Shown one piece after another: positions 43,395 through 51,864 of a DNA stretch of 64,000 nucleotides. The translations under genes and the position numbers were made by a program. Each line of letters begins with the position of its first letter. The first letter of the stretch is position 1. The notes below the pieces were generated by a model. It was not told the DNA's origin and made no database searches. It worked only from the letters and a program-made list of their open reading frames with translations. Location of the stretch: contig NZ_UFQC01000026.1 of NCBI RefSeq assembly GCF_900496975.1, forward strand, positions 1 through 64,000, in the 5' to 3' direction. This stretch comes from Achromobacter veterisilvae (GTDB taxonomy: Bacteria; Pseudomonadota; Gammaproteobacteria; Burkholderiales; Burkholderiaceae_B).

Positions 43395-43724
43395 ATGCGC
43401 CGCGCAACCGCCCTCAAGCTCGCCCCGGCCCTGCCGCCGGTGGGCGTGCCGCTGCGCGTACCCACGCATCCGGGGCGGTTGCTGGCGCGCACCTGCCTAC
43501 AGCCGCTCTCGCTCAACCAGAGCGAGGCCGCGCGGTTGTTGGGCCTCTCGCGCTGCCGGCTGCACGAGCTGGTGCACGGCCAGCGCGCGATGTCGCCCGA
43601 CACCGCGATCCGCTGCGCGCGCGTGTTCCACGTGGACGCGGGCTTCTGGCTCGCGCAGCAAGCCGCCTGGGACAGCTCCCACGCCTGGAAGCGCTTGCGC
43701 GCGGCCGCCTCCTTTCCCCACTAA
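43395..43724 (+). CDS. HigA/Xre-like helix-turn-helix protein inside the hox operon
   Basis: A 109-residue protein whose centre is a HigA-type helix-turn-helix (SLNQSEAARLLGLSRCRLHELVHGQR, about 36-60 within longer helices, then MSPDTAIRCARVFHVDAGFWL). HigA proteins are antitoxins and repressors, but there is no HigB toxin gene beside it. It starts 3 bases after the hoxZ stop and hoxM follows after 17 bases, so it is made with the hydrogenase. I know of no such gene in the Ralstonia operon. It may regulate the operon or be a stranded antitoxin. Confidence 0.7.
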   Translation: MRRATALKLAPALPPVGVPLRVPTHPGRLLARTCLQPLSLNQSEAARLLGLSRCRLHELVHGQRAMSPDTAIRCARVFHVDAGFWLAQQAAWDSSHAWKRLRAAASFPH

Positions 43725-43741
43725 TTGCCTGGAGTTCCCGC

Positions 43742-44407
43742 ATGTGTCCCACTTCGCCCAAAACCGCCTGTCACCCCAGCGGTGACCCCCCACCTTCCTC
43801 CATCTGCGTGCTCGGCATCGGCAACCTGCTGTGGGCCGACGAGGGCTTCGGCGTGCGCTGCGTCGAAGCCCTCCAGCAGCGCCATCAGTTCGCGCCGCAC
43901 GTGTCGTTGGTGGATGGGGGCACGCAGGGCCTCTATTTGATCCAGCACGTGCAGGAGGCCGACCGCCTGCTGATCTTCGACGCGATCGACTACGGCCTGG
44001 CCCCCGGCACGCTGAAGCTGGTGCGCGACGACGAGGTGCCGCGTTTTCTTGGCGCGAAAAAGATGAGCCTGCACCAGACCGGTTTCCAGGAAGTGCTCTC
44101 GCTCGCGCAGCTCACCGGCCAGTACCCAGCGCAAGTGCTGCTGATCGGCTGTCAGCCGCAGGAGCTCGAGGACTACGGCGGCAGCCTGCGCCCGGTAGTG
44201 AAGGCCGCGATGGACGAGGCCCTGGCGCTGGCCGTGGCCGAGATCGCGCGCTGGGGCGGCCAACCTACACCGCGCCGCGAACCCCTGAGCGGTCGCGAGA
44301 CGGTGACCATGGACGAGCTCGCGCTCGCCGCCTACGAGACCCAGCGCCCTGCGCCCGACGCGGCCTGCCGCCAGGGCGATGAGCGCTTCTTTCGGCAGGG
44401 CGCCTGA
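43742..44407 (+). CDS. hoxM: Hydrogenase large-subunit maturation protease
   Basis: A 221-residue HupD/HyaD-type endopeptidase. Nickel-ligand residues lie in GIGNLLWADEGFGV (E of the DEG), LIFDAIDYG and SLHQTGFQEVL. It cleaves the C-terminal 15 residues of HoxG after nickel insertion. The N-terminal 20 residues (Cys/Pro-rich) are longer than usual, and a start near the GIGN motif is possible but no better codon exists. It lies in the expected order between hoxZ and hoxL. Confidence 0.93.
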   Translation: MCPTSPKTACHPSGDPPPSSICVLGIGNLLWADEGFGVRCVEALQQRHQFAPHVSLVDGGTQGLYLIQHVQEADRLLIFDAIDYGLAPGTLKLVRDDEVPRFLGAKKMSLHQTGFQEVLSLAQLTGQYPAQVLLIGCQPQELEDYGGSLRPVVKAAMDEALALAVAEIARWGGQPTPRREPLSGRETVTMDELALAAYETQRPAPDAACRQGDERFFRQGA

Positions 44408-44408
44408 C

Positions 44409-44711
44409 ATGTGCATCGGCATGCCCATGCAGGTCACCGCCGTCGAGCCCGGCCATGCGCTGTGCGAAGGGCGCGGCGAGCGCCGCCGCGTCACCACCGC
44501 GCTGGTGGGCGAAGTGGCGCCCGGCGACTGGCTGCTGGTGTTTCTGGGCGACGCGCGCGAGCGCATCGACGCCGAGCGCGCCAGCGAGGTCAACGCTGCG
44601 CTCGATCTCGTGCTGGACGCCATGCAGGGCCAGGGCGCCGACGGCGAGGCAGGCTTCGAGCTGCCCTCGCGCATGAGTGCCGAGCAATTGCGCCAGCTCG
44701 CCCACGGTTGA
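44409..44711 (+). CDS. hoxL: HypC-type chaperone HoxL/HupF
   Basis: A 100-residue HypC-family protein beginning MCIGMP; the second-position cysteine is the one that binds the Fe(CN)2CO unit. The C-terminal 25 residues are longer than in HypC proper, as usual for HoxL. In Ralstonia it works with HoxV on HoxG. The start is chosen for this conserved N-terminus, 1 base after the hoxM stop. A standard hypC is also present downstream. Confidence 0.92.
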   Translation: MCIGMPMQVTAVEPGHALCEGRGERRRVTTALVGEVAPGDWLLVFLGDARERIDAERASEVNAALDLVLDAMQGQGADGEAGFELPSRMSAEQLRQLAHG

Positions 44712-44730
44712 ATGCTTCAGGAGACATTTC

Positions 44731-45234
44731 ATGACCACCACCGACACACCCTTGCGTCCGCTGGCCGTCACCCCGCCCAGTACCGACCCCGCCGCGCCGC
44801 TGGTGATGCGCCTGGTGCGCGACTTCGGCGCCGCGCTCGTGGACGAAACCAGCGTGGCCGACTGGGCCGCGCAGCCCGGCGACCGCGTGCTGCTGCTGGC
44901 CGGCGACGCTGTGCGTTTTCCAGAGGGCCAGGACGTGGCCGCCGTGCTGCCCGAGCTGATGAAGGTGTTCCCTGGCCGCTTCGCGGTGGCCGCCGTGCCG
45001 CGCGAGAGCGAGGACGCGGTGGCGCGCCGCTACGGCTCGCAGCGCTGGCCTTCGCTGTTGTTCTTCCGCGGCGGCCAATACGTCACCGCCATCGCCGGCA
45101 TGCAGGACTGGGACGCGTACCTGCAAGGCGTGGACGCCGCGCTGCGCATGCCGCCTTCGCGCCCCCCCACCGTCGGCATTCCGGTCGTGAGCAAGACGGT
45201 TGCTTCTTCCGGCGCAACCGGTGGCTGCCACTGA
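44731..45234 (+). CDS. hoxO: Thioredoxin-like chaperone HoxO/HupG
   Basis: A 167-residue HyaE/HupG-family protein with a thioredoxin fold but no CxxC, which is normal for the family (WPSLLFFRGGQYVTAIAGMQDW is the cis-proline region). It binds the Tat signal and Fe-S-less precursor of HoxK and holds it until assembly. The C-terminal tail ends with GGCH. Start at 44731 after AGGAGA. Confidence 0.9.
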   Translation: MTTTDTPLRPLAVTPPSTDPAAPLVMRLVRDFGAALVDETSVADWAAQPGDRVLLLAGDAVRFPEGQDVAAVLPELMKVFPGRFAVAAVPRESEDAVARRYGSQRWPSLLFFRGGQYVTAIAGMQDWDAYLQGVDAALRMPPSRPPTVGIPVVSKTVASSGATGGCH

Positions 45235-45254
45235 ACCCCTCAAGGACTCACCCG

Positions 45255-46148
45255 ATGAAAAACTTCCCCATTCCGCTCGTGGCCCTGGGTCCGGGCACGC
45301 AACCCGGAGACGAGTCGCTCGACTACCTGCCCTTGCCCAAGGACATGAGCACCTATCGCCCGCCGGTGCTGCCCGAGCCCGAAGATCTGGTGGGCCTGGA
45401 CCAGGCGCGCCACGCGCTGCAGCAGGTGCTGGCCCTGCTCGAGTGCGGTGCCGAGGGTGGTGCCCCGGGCATGGTGCCGCTGGGCGCGCTGGCGCCGCGC
45501 GATTTCCGCGTCCTCAACCAGGTGCTGGGCGAGGGCGAGTCCAGTGCGATCGTGCAGCTGGGCGCGGACAACCTCGAGGTGCGCGTGCAGGAGTCGGTGT
45601 TCGCCGGTGTGTGGCGCCTCATGACTTGGCGTCATGAAGAAGGCCGCGACGCCGTGCTGGTGGACGACTCGATCGAGGTCGGCCCGGTGCCTTCGCTGTT
45701 CGCCGCCACCGCCGCCGATGACGTGTGGGCCACCTGGCCTGTGTGGAACGGCCCGCTGCCGCCTAACGTGCAGAACGCGCCGCTGCTGGTGGACGAGATC
45801 CGCGACCAGGTGGTGCGCTGGCAGCCTGGCCAAGTCTCGCACGTGGTCAACCTCACGCTGCTGCCCGTCACGCCCGAAGACATCGGCTTCCTGGACCACC
45901 AGCTCGGCACCGGCCGCGTGCTCATGCTCTCGCGCGGGTATGGCAACTGCCGCATCTCCAACACGCGCTTGCCGAACTGCTGGCGCGTGGTGTACTACAA
46001 CTCCATGGACAAGGTGATCCTCAACACGGTGGAGGTGGTGGACATGCCCGAGGTGGCGATGGCCGCGCCCGAAGACCTGAGCGATTCGCACGAGCGCCTG
46101 CGCGAAGTGATGGCCTGGCTGCCTGGCTGGAGGCGACATGAGCAGTGA
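45255..46148 (+). CDS. hoxQ: Hydrogenase maturation protein HoxQ/HupH
   Basis: A 297-residue HupH-family protein. The N-terminal TQPGDESLDYLPLPKDM and the C-terminal GYGNCRISNTRLPNCWRVVYYNSMDKVILNTVEV are family signatures. HupH-type proteins help in handling the small subunit and its Fe-S clusters together with HoxO. It overlaps the rubredoxin gene by 11 bases. Confidence 0.93.
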   Translation: MKNFPIPLVALGPGTQPGDESLDYLPLPKDMSTYRPPVLPEPEDLVGLDQARHALQQVLALLECGAEGGAPGMVPLGALAPRDFRVLNQVLGEGESSAIVQLGADNLEVRVQESVFAGVWRLMTWRHEEGRDAVLVDDSIEVGPVPSLFAATAADDVWATWPVWNGPLPPNVQNAPLLVDEIRDQVVRWQPGQVSHVVNLTLLPVTPEDIGFLDHQLGTGRVLMLSRGYGNCRISNTRLPNCWRVVYYNSMDKVILNTVEVVDMPEVAMAAPEDLSDSHERLREVMAWLPGWRRHEQ

Positions 46149-46365
46149 ACACTTCGAGGGTTTCGAAGGTTCCTACCTCGGCAAACGCGAGGTGCTGCGG
46201 CCAGACTCGCGCCTGGAATGCAAGATCTGCTGGTGGGTCTACGACCCCGCCGTGGGGGACCCGCAGTGGCAGATCCCCGCCGGCACGCCCTTCGCCGACC
46301 TGCCCTCGCACTGGCGCTGCCCGAATTGCGATTGCGAGCCCGATCAGTTCCTTCTGCTGCCATGA
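46138..46365 (+). CDS. hoxR: Rubredoxin-like HoxR/HupI
   Basis: A 75-residue rubredoxin with two CxxC pairs (CKIC and CPNC) and the usual WWVYDPAVGDP loop. HoxR is needed for making the [4Fe-3S] cluster of HoxK under oxygen in Ralstonia, which fits the extra HoxK cysteines here. The extra cysteine after the second pair (CDC) is also seen in HupI proteins. The stop overlaps hoxT by 4 bases. Confidence 0.94.
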   Translation: MSSEHFEGFEGSYLGKREVLRPDSRLECKICWWVYDPAVGDPQWQIPAGTPFADLPSHWRCPNCDCEPDQFLLLP

Positions 46366-46835
46366 AGCCTCTTCTGGAACCCCGCGTGCAGGCCCTGGTC
46401 GCTTACTTCGAGCGCGTGCAAGCCGAGCGCATGCAGGGCATTCCGCTGCTCAACGCCGCGCTGCGCGTGGAGGCCATTGGTTTTGAATGGAGCACCACCG
46501 AGGGCGATGATCCGGTGGCCGAAGGCGTGCTCATCACGCCCTGGTTCATGAGCCTGGTGCGCCTGCCCGCGTTGGCCCTGCCGCACCACGGTCGGGTGGG
46601 CCGCAGCTTTGTGCGCGATTTCGGCAGCGAGCGTTTCGACTTCATCGGCGCGCACGACCCGGCCATCGGCTACCACGAGACCTGCGCGCTGTTCTCACCC
46701 ATGGGCGAGTTCGCCACGCAGGCCCTGGCGCGCGAGACCGCGCGCCAGGGCCTGGCGCTCACCCGGCCCGCGCCGCAAGGGACCCCGCCACCAGTGCCCT
46801 CCCGCCGCGCCTTCTTTCTAGGAGGCCGTGCGTGA
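46362..46835 (+). CDS. hoxT: HybE-family assembly chaperone HoxT/HupJ
   Basis: A 157-residue protein with HybE/HupJ-type core (WFMSLVRLPALALPHHGRVGRSF and SPMGEFATQALARETARQGL). It is thought to aid small-subunit maturation under oxygen, together with HoxR. Start at 46362 (ATGA overlap). Its last 25 residues are Pro/Arg-rich. The stop overlaps the hoxV start. Confidence 0.9.
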   Translation: MKPLLEPRVQALVAYFERVQAERMQGIPLLNAALRVEAIGFEWSTTEGDDPVAEGVLITPWFMSLVRLPALALPHHGRVGRSFVRDFGSERFDFIGAHDPAIGYHETCALFSPMGEFATQALARETARQGLALTRPAPQGTPPPVPSRRAFFLGGRA

Positions 46836-47989
46836 CGAACCCCGTCTCCCTCGCAAGCCTGCCCCAGCTGGCGGGTGCGCTGCGCTTCACGCCGGGCGCG
46901 CCGCCGCCGCACAACCTGCAGAGCACGCGCCAGGACTGGGCCGCGCGCATGGGCCACGGCGTGCCGGCGGCGCGGCTGCCCGGGCTCATGGCCAGCTTGT
47001 TCAACCTGTGCAGCCACGCTCACCGCCTGTGCAGCCAGCTCGCCATCGGTGCGGCCGCACCTGGCCTGCAGCCGCCGCCCGATGCCGTGGCCGAGCGCCT
47101 GCGCCGCGAGACGGCGGCGGAGCACATCCGCCGCATCGGCCTGGACTGGCCGCGCCTGCTCGCGCCGGGTGATGCGCCCGTGGCGGCGCAGGCCGCCACC
47201 GCGCTGCGCAGTTGCCCCTGGCCCGCGCAGAACGACACCGACCCCTGGCCCGCGCTGCGCGACTGGCTGCAACACGCGCTGCTGCACAGGCCCGCCGCCG
47301 ACTGGCTCGCGGCCTGGCAGGCCGGCGGCACCGAATGGCTCGACACCTGGGGCCAGCGCCACGGGCAGTGGTTGCCCCTGCTGCTGCGCCGCGCCCACAG
47401 CGCCGACGCCTTCGCCCCACTCACGACCGACACCGCGCTGCGCCCGCACGGCCACCCGCCCAGCCTTTGCACGCTGGGCGCCACGCTCGCGCACAAGCCC
47501 GCGTTCGCGCTGCGCCCGCTGTGGCACGGCGCCTGCGCCCACACCGGCCCCTGGAGCCGCCTCGGTGCCGTGGCCGACGGCGTGCCGCTCACGCCCTGGG
47601 CGCTGCTGGGCACGCGCATCGTCGAGTTGGCGCGCCTCGCGCTCGACAGCGATGACGCCTGCCTGGACTGGGGCGCCGTGGCCCCCGGCCCCCGGCGCGG
47701 CCTGGCCTGGATGGAGATGGCGCGCGGCCTGCTGGTGCACCAGGTCGAGGTCGACCCAGGGACGCAGCGCGTGCTGGCCTGCCGCGTGGTGGCACCCACC
47801 GAGTGGAACTTCCACCCGCAAGGCGAGGTGGCGCAGCGCCTGGCGCTGCTTGACCCCGAAATGCCCGAGTGGGAGATCACCCGGCGCGTAAACCTGCTGG
47901 TAGCCGCGTTCGACCCCTGTGTGCCCTTCACCATCGAACGCCTGGGCTCCCCCGCGCGCCCGGCGCTGCAGGAGGCCAGCCATGCATGA
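46832..47989 (+). CDS. hoxV: Large-subunit-like scaffold HoxV/HupK
   Basis: A 385-residue protein related to hydrogenase large subunits but without the four nickel cysteines: NLCSHAHRLCSQLA keeps part of the L1 pattern and the C-terminal FDPCVPFTIE part of L2. HoxV is a scaffold for the Fe(CN)2CO unit on the way to HoxG, working with HoxL. A GTG start at 46832 is supported by TAGGAGG 6-9 bases upstream and by overlap with hoxT. Confidence 0.92.
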   Translation: MTNPVSLASLPQLAGALRFTPGAPPPHNLQSTRQDWAARMGHGVPAARLPGLMASLFNLCSHAHRLCSQLAIGAAAPGLQPPPDAVAERLRRETAAEHIRRIGLDWPRLLAPGDAPVAAQAATALRSCPWPAQNDTDPWPALRDWLQHALLHRPAADWLAAWQAGGTEWLDTWGQRHGQWLPLLLRRAHSADAFAPLTTDTALRPHGHPPSLCTLGATLAHKPAFALRPLWHGACAHTGPWSRLGAVADGVPLTPWALLGTRIVELARLALDSDDACLDWGAVAPGPRRGLAWMEMARGLLVHQVEVDPGTQRVLACRVVAPTEWNFHPQGEVAQRLALLDPEMPEWEITRRVNLLVAAFDPCVPFTIERLGSPARPALQEASHA

Positions 47990-48329
47990 AGCCAGCCTGG
48001 CCGGTGGCGTGCTCCAGCTGGTGGAAGACACGGCCGCGCGCGAAGGCTTTCAGCGCCTGCTTGCGCTGCGGCTCGAGGCTGGCCAGCTCGCGGGCGTGGA
48101 CGTGCGCGCGCTGCGCTTCGCGCTGGAGGCGCTCGCCCCGGGCACGCTGCTGGACGGCGCGGCGATCCAGATCGAGGAACCCCTGGGCCAGGCCTGGTGC
48201 CTGGGCTGCTCGCAGACCGTGGCCCTGGCGCAGCGCGGCGACGCCTGCCCGGCCTGCGGCTGCTTCCATTTGCAACCGACCGGCGGCGCTGAATTGCGCG
48301 TGCTGGACATGCAAGTGGCCGATGATTGA
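47982..48329 (+). CDS. hypA: HypA nickel-insertion protein
   Basis: A 115-residue HypA. It starts MHEASLA with the nickel-binding H2 and carries the zinc site CLGC and CPACGC (about 74-94). It passes nickel to the large subunit with HypB. The start overlaps hoxV by 8 bases. Normal length. Confidence 0.94.
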   Translation: MHEASLAGGVLQLVEDTAAREGFQRLLALRLEAGQLAGVDVRALRFALEALAPGTLLDGAAIQIEEPLGQAWCLGCSQTVALAQRGDACPACGCFHLQPTGGAELRVLDMQVADD

Positions 48330-48355
48330 AACCCCACGAGAACAGGAGGCCGACC

Positions 48356-49312
48356 ATGTGTGTCGTATGTGGATGCAGTGACCACCCCGCCACGCCCGAG
48401 GCCGTGCAGGTGAACTCCGCCAGCGGCGACCTGCACTTCGGTGCCGGTGCGGCGCGCGTTTCGGTGCCCGGCATGAGCCAGGCGCGCGCCATCAAGCTGG
48501 AGACCGACATCCTCGGCGCCAACAACCGCGTGGCCGCGCACAACCGCGCGCACTTCCAGGCCCACGGCGTGACCGCGCTCAACCTGGTCTCCAGCCCGGG
48601 CTCGGGCAAGACCACGCTGCTGTGCGCCACCATCGAAGCGCTCAAGGCGCACGCGCCCGGCCTGCACGTGGCGGTGATCGAGGGCGACCAGCAGACCAGC
48701 TTTGACGCCGACCGCATCCGCGCCACGGGCGCGCCCGCGATCCAGGTCAACACCGGCAAGGGCTGCCACCTCGACGCGCCCATGGTGGCCGAGGCTTTTG
48801 CGCGGCTGCACTCGCACGATGGCCACGATCACGACCATGGGCACGACCACCATCATCAAGGTGACCACGGCACGCACAGCCTACTCTTCATCGAGAACGT
48901 GGGCAACCTGGTGTGCCCCGCCGTGTGGGACCTGGGCGAGGCCGCGAAGGTGGCCATCCTCTCGGTGACCGAGGGCGAAGACAAGCCACTGAAGTACCCC
49001 GACATGTTCGCCGCCGCCTCGCTGATGGTGCTCAACAAGATCGACCTGCTGCCGCACGTGCGCTTCGACGTGGCGCGCTGCATCGAGCTTGCGCGGCGGG
49101 TGAACCCGGGCATCGAGGTGATCCAGCTCTCGGCCACCACTGGCGAGGGCATGGACGCCTGGCTGCACTGGCTGGACCACCGCATCGGCCACGATCACTA
49201 CCACCCGCACGGCGAACCCAACGCCGAGGCCGCCTTGCGCGAGCGCGTGCGCCAACTCGAAGCCGAGCTCGCGCAAGCACGGGAAGCCCTGGGCAGCGCC
49301 ACCGCGCACTGA
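48356..49312 (+). CDS. hypB: HypB GTPase with internal histidine-rich loop
   Basis: A 318-residue nickel GTPase. The N-terminal C2-C5-C7 motif (MCVVCGC), P-loop SSPGSGKTT (about 79-87), IEGDQQTS, and [10 protein letters not shown] are all present. The His-rich nickel store usually lies near the N-terminus; here 11 histidines fall in residues 152-174, between the KGCHLDA motif and the ENVGNLVCP strand, with a further HDHYHPH near residue 280. The core is otherwise complete. It follows hypA after 26 bases. Confidence 0.94.
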   Translation: MCVVCGCSDHPATPEAVQVNSASGDLHFGAGAARVSVPGMSQARAIKLETDILGANNRVAAHNRAHFQAHGVTALNLVSSPGSGKTTLLCATIEALKAHAPGLHVAVIEGDQQTSFDADRIRATGAPAIQVNTGKGCHLDAPMVAEAFARLHSHDGHDHDHGHDHHHQGDHGTHSLLFIENVGNLVCPAVWDLGEAAKVAILSVTEGEDKPLKYPDMFAAASLMVLNKIDLLPHVRFDVARCIELARRVNPGIEVIQLSATTGEGMDAWLHWLDHRIGHDHYHPHGEPNAEAALRERVRQLEAELAQAREALGSATAH

Positions 49313-49319
49313 AACCGAC

Positions 49320-50495
49320 ATGGCCCCCCTCCCGCCCAACGTGCTGGCCTGCGGTGCCTGGCTGAAAAACGCCGCGTGCCTGCTTGATGCACAGGGCCGG
49401 GCTCACTGGTCGGCGGTGCATGGCGACCTGAGCGACCCGGCCGCCTGCGCCGCGCTCGAAGCCTCGGCCCGCGCGCTGTTGCAGCAACATGGGCCGGTGC
49501 GGGCGGTGGCGCACGACCTGCATCCCGATTTCTTCAGCAGCCGCCTGGCCATGGACATCGCCGAAACGCTGGGCGTGCCCGCCATCGGCGTGCAGCACCA
49601 CCACGCGCACATCGCTGCAGTGGTCGCCGAGCACGGCCTTGACGGCCCGGTGATCGGCCTCGCGCTCGATGGCGTGGGCCTGGGCGATGACGGCGCGGCC
49701 TGGGGCGGCGAACTGTTGCTCGTGGACGGCGCGCGGTTCCGGCGCCTGGGCCACCTGCACCCGCTGGCCCTGCCCGGTGGCGACCGCGCCGCGCGAGAAC
49801 CCTGGCGGATGGCCGCCAGCGCCCTACACGCGCTGGACCGGGGCGCTCAAACCGTGCCGCGCTTTGCGCCGGTGGTGGGCGAGGCCACGGCGCGCGGCGT
49901 GCAGCAGATGCTGGAACGCGGCCTGAACTGCCCACCCACCAGCAGCGCCGGGCGCTGGTTCGACGCCGCCGCCGCCGCGCTGGGCCTGAGCGTGCGCCAA
50001 ACCGAAGAGGCCGAGGCCGCCATCGCGCTCGAAGCGGCCGCCAGCCGATGGCTGGCGCAACAGCCGGCGCAAGAGCCCTTGCCCGCCACCCAGGCCGAGG
50101 TGCTCACCGACACCTTGGCCGATGGGCAGCACCGGCTTGATGTGCGCGGCCTGTTCGCCGCGCTGCTCAGTGTGGACCCCGATCGCGTGGACGCGGCGGC
50201 GGCGGGTTTTCACCTTGCGCTGGCCGATGCGCTTGCGCACTGGGCCACGCAGGCCGCGCGCGACCACGGCACGGACTATGTGTGCCTGGGCGGCGGCTGC
50301 TTCTTCAACCGTGTATTGCGCGAACGCGTGACCGAGAGCCTGCAAGGCGCCGGCCTGCGCGTGCACCTGCCCCGCACGAAGGGTTGTGGCGACGCGGGCC
50401 TGGCGCTCGGCCAGGCCTGGGTGGCCGCGCGACAGATCGAGACCATGGCCTCTGAAAACATCCCCCACGAAAAGGAAACCAAACCATGTGCCTAG
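49320..50495 (+). CDS. hypF: HypF, short form (carbamoyltransferase part only)
   Basis: A 391-residue HypF lacking the acylphosphatase, zinc-finger and YrdC-like domains of the full 750-residue enzyme; only the Kae1-like carbamoyltransferase domain is kept, with the GVQHHHAHIAAVVAEH metal site, ALDGVGLGDDG and CLGGGCFFN. R. eutropha HypF1 has the same short form and is known to work. It makes the thiocarboxamide that becomes cyanide on HypE. The end overlaps hypC by 10 bases. Confidence 0.92.
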   Translation: MAPLPPNVLACGAWLKNAACLLDAQGRAHWSAVHGDLSDPAACAALEASARALLQQHGPVRAVAHDLHPDFFSSRLAMDIAETLGVPAIGVQHHHAHIAAVVAEHGLDGPVIGLALDGVGLGDDGAAWGGELLLVDGARFRRLGHLHPLALPGGDRAAREPWRMAASALHALDRGAQTVPRFAPVVGEATARGVQQMLERGLNCPPTSSAGRWFDAAAAALGLSVRQTEEAEAAIALEAAASRWLAQQPAQEPLPATQAEVLTDTLADGQHRLDVRGLFAALLSVDPDRVDAAAAGFHLALADALAHWATQAARDHGTDYVCLGGGCFFNRVLRERVTESLQGAGLRVHLPRTKGCGDAGLALGQAWVAARQIETMASENIPHEKETKPCA

Positions 50496-50728
50496 CCATC
50501 CCCGCGCGGCTGGTGGAGCTGCGGCCCGACGACCAGGCCGTGGTCGACCTCGGCGGCATCCGCAAGGAGATCTCCATTGCTCTGGTGGCCGACGTGAAGG
50601 TCGGCGACTACGTGATCGTGCACGTGGGCCACGCCATCGGCACCATCGACCCCGAAGAGGCGGAGCGCACGTTGGCGCTGTTCGCCGAGATGGCGGCCAT
50701 GAATGTGGGGGCGGACGTGCTTCCATGA
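50486..50728 (+). CDS. hypC: HypC chaperone
   Basis: An 80-residue HypC beginning MCLAIPARLVE; the second-position cysteine carries the Fe(CN)2CO unit with HypD. HVGHAIGTIDPEEAERTL closes the family pattern. The gene starts inside the end of hypF and its stop overlaps the hypD ATG (ATGA). Confidence 0.95.
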   Translation: MCLAIPARLVELRPDDQAVVDLGGIRKEISIALVADVKVGDYVIVHVGHAIGTIDPEEAERTLALFAEMAAMNVGADVLP

Positions 50729-51864
50729 AATACATCGACGAATTCCGCGACGGCGACATCGCCAAACAGATCGGAGCGCGCATCGCGGCCGAGGCCGACC
50801 CGGCACGCACCTACAGCTTCATGGAGTTCTGCGGTGGCCACACGCACGCCATTTCGCGCTACGGCGTGAGCGAACTGCTGCCGGCCAATGTGCGCATGAT
50901 CCACGGCCCGGGCTGTCCGGTTTGCGTACTGCCGATCGGCCGCGTCGACATGGCGATCAAGCTGGCGCTTGAACACGACGTGATCGTCTGCACCTATGGC
51001 GACACGATGCGCGTGCCGGCCTCCGACAGCCTGTCGCTGACCAAAGCGAAGGCGCGTGGCGGCGACGTCCGCATGGTGTATTCGGCGGCCGACGCGCTGA
51101 CCGTCGCCCGCGACAACCCGGAGCGTCAGGTGGTGTTCTTCGCCATCGGCTTCGAAACGACGACGCCGCCGACCGCGCTCGCCATCCTGCGCGCGCAGCG
51201 CGAGGGGCTGAAGAATTTCAGCGTGCTGTGCTGCCACGTGCTAACCCCGTCGGCCATCACCCACATCCTGGAATCACCGGAAGTACGTCAGTACGGCACG
51301 GTGCCGATCGATGGCTTCATCGGTCCGGCGCACGTGAGCATCGTCATCGGCGCCGCGCCCTACGAGCATTTCGCCGAGGAATACCGCAAGCCGGTCGTGA
51401 TCGCCGGCTTCGAGCCGCTGGACGTGATGCAGGCCATCCTGATGCTGGTGCGTCAGGTGAATGAGGGCCGCGCTCACGTCGAGAACGAATTCACCCGCGC
51501 GGTCGACCGTGACGGCAACCTCGCCGCGCAGCAGAAGGTGTCGGAGGTGTTCGAGCTGCGGCCAAGCTTCGAATGGCGCGGCCTGGGCGAAGTGCCGTAC
51601 AGCGCGCTGAAGATACGGCCGGCCTTCGCCGAGTTCGACGCCGAGCGCCGCTTCGATGTCGGCTACCGGCCGGTGGCCGACAACAAGGCCTGCGAGTGCG
51701 GCGCGATTCTGCGCGGCGTCAAGAAGCCGACCGACTGCAAGATTTTCGGCACCGTGTGCACGCCGGAAAACCCGGTCGGCTCCTGCATGGTGTCGAGCGA
51801 GGGGGCGTGCGCGGCGCATTACGCGTACGGCCGATTCAAGGACATTCCGGTGGTGACAGCATGA
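50725..51864 (+). CDS. hypD: HypD Fe(CN)2CO assembly scaffold
   Basis: A 379-residue HypD. Conserved motifs are all there: FCGGHTHAISRYG, GPGCPVCVLP, FAIGFETTTPP, and the [4Fe-4S] cysteines in ACECGAILRG, TDCKIFG, CTPENPVGSCMVSSEG. It takes the cyanide ligands from HypE and builds the Fe(CN)2CO moiety with HypC. Overlaps hypC and hypE by 4 bases each. Confidence 0.95.
   Translation: MKYIDEFRDGDIAKQIGARIAAEADPARTYSFMEFCGGHTHAISRYGVSELLPANVRMIHGPGCPVCVLPIGRVDMAIKLALEHDVIVCTYGDTMRVPASDSLSLTKAKARGGDVRMVYSAADALTVARDNPERQVVFFAIGFETTTPPTALAILRAQREGLKNFSVLCCHVLTPSAITHILESPEVRQYGTVPIDGFIGPAHVSIVIGAAPYEHFAEEYRKPVVIAGFEPLDVMQAILMLVRQVNEGRAHVENEFTRAVDRDGNLAAQQKVSEVFELRPSFEWRGLGEVPYSALKIRPAFAEFDAERRFDVGYRPVADNKACECGAILRGVKKPTDCKIFGTVCTPENPVGSCMVSSEGACAAHYAYGRFKDIPVVTA

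Noticed and set aside
43395-43724. HigB-HigA toxin-antitoxin pair in the hox operon
   Set aside because: Only the HigA-like protein is present; neighbours on both sides are certain hydrogenase genes.
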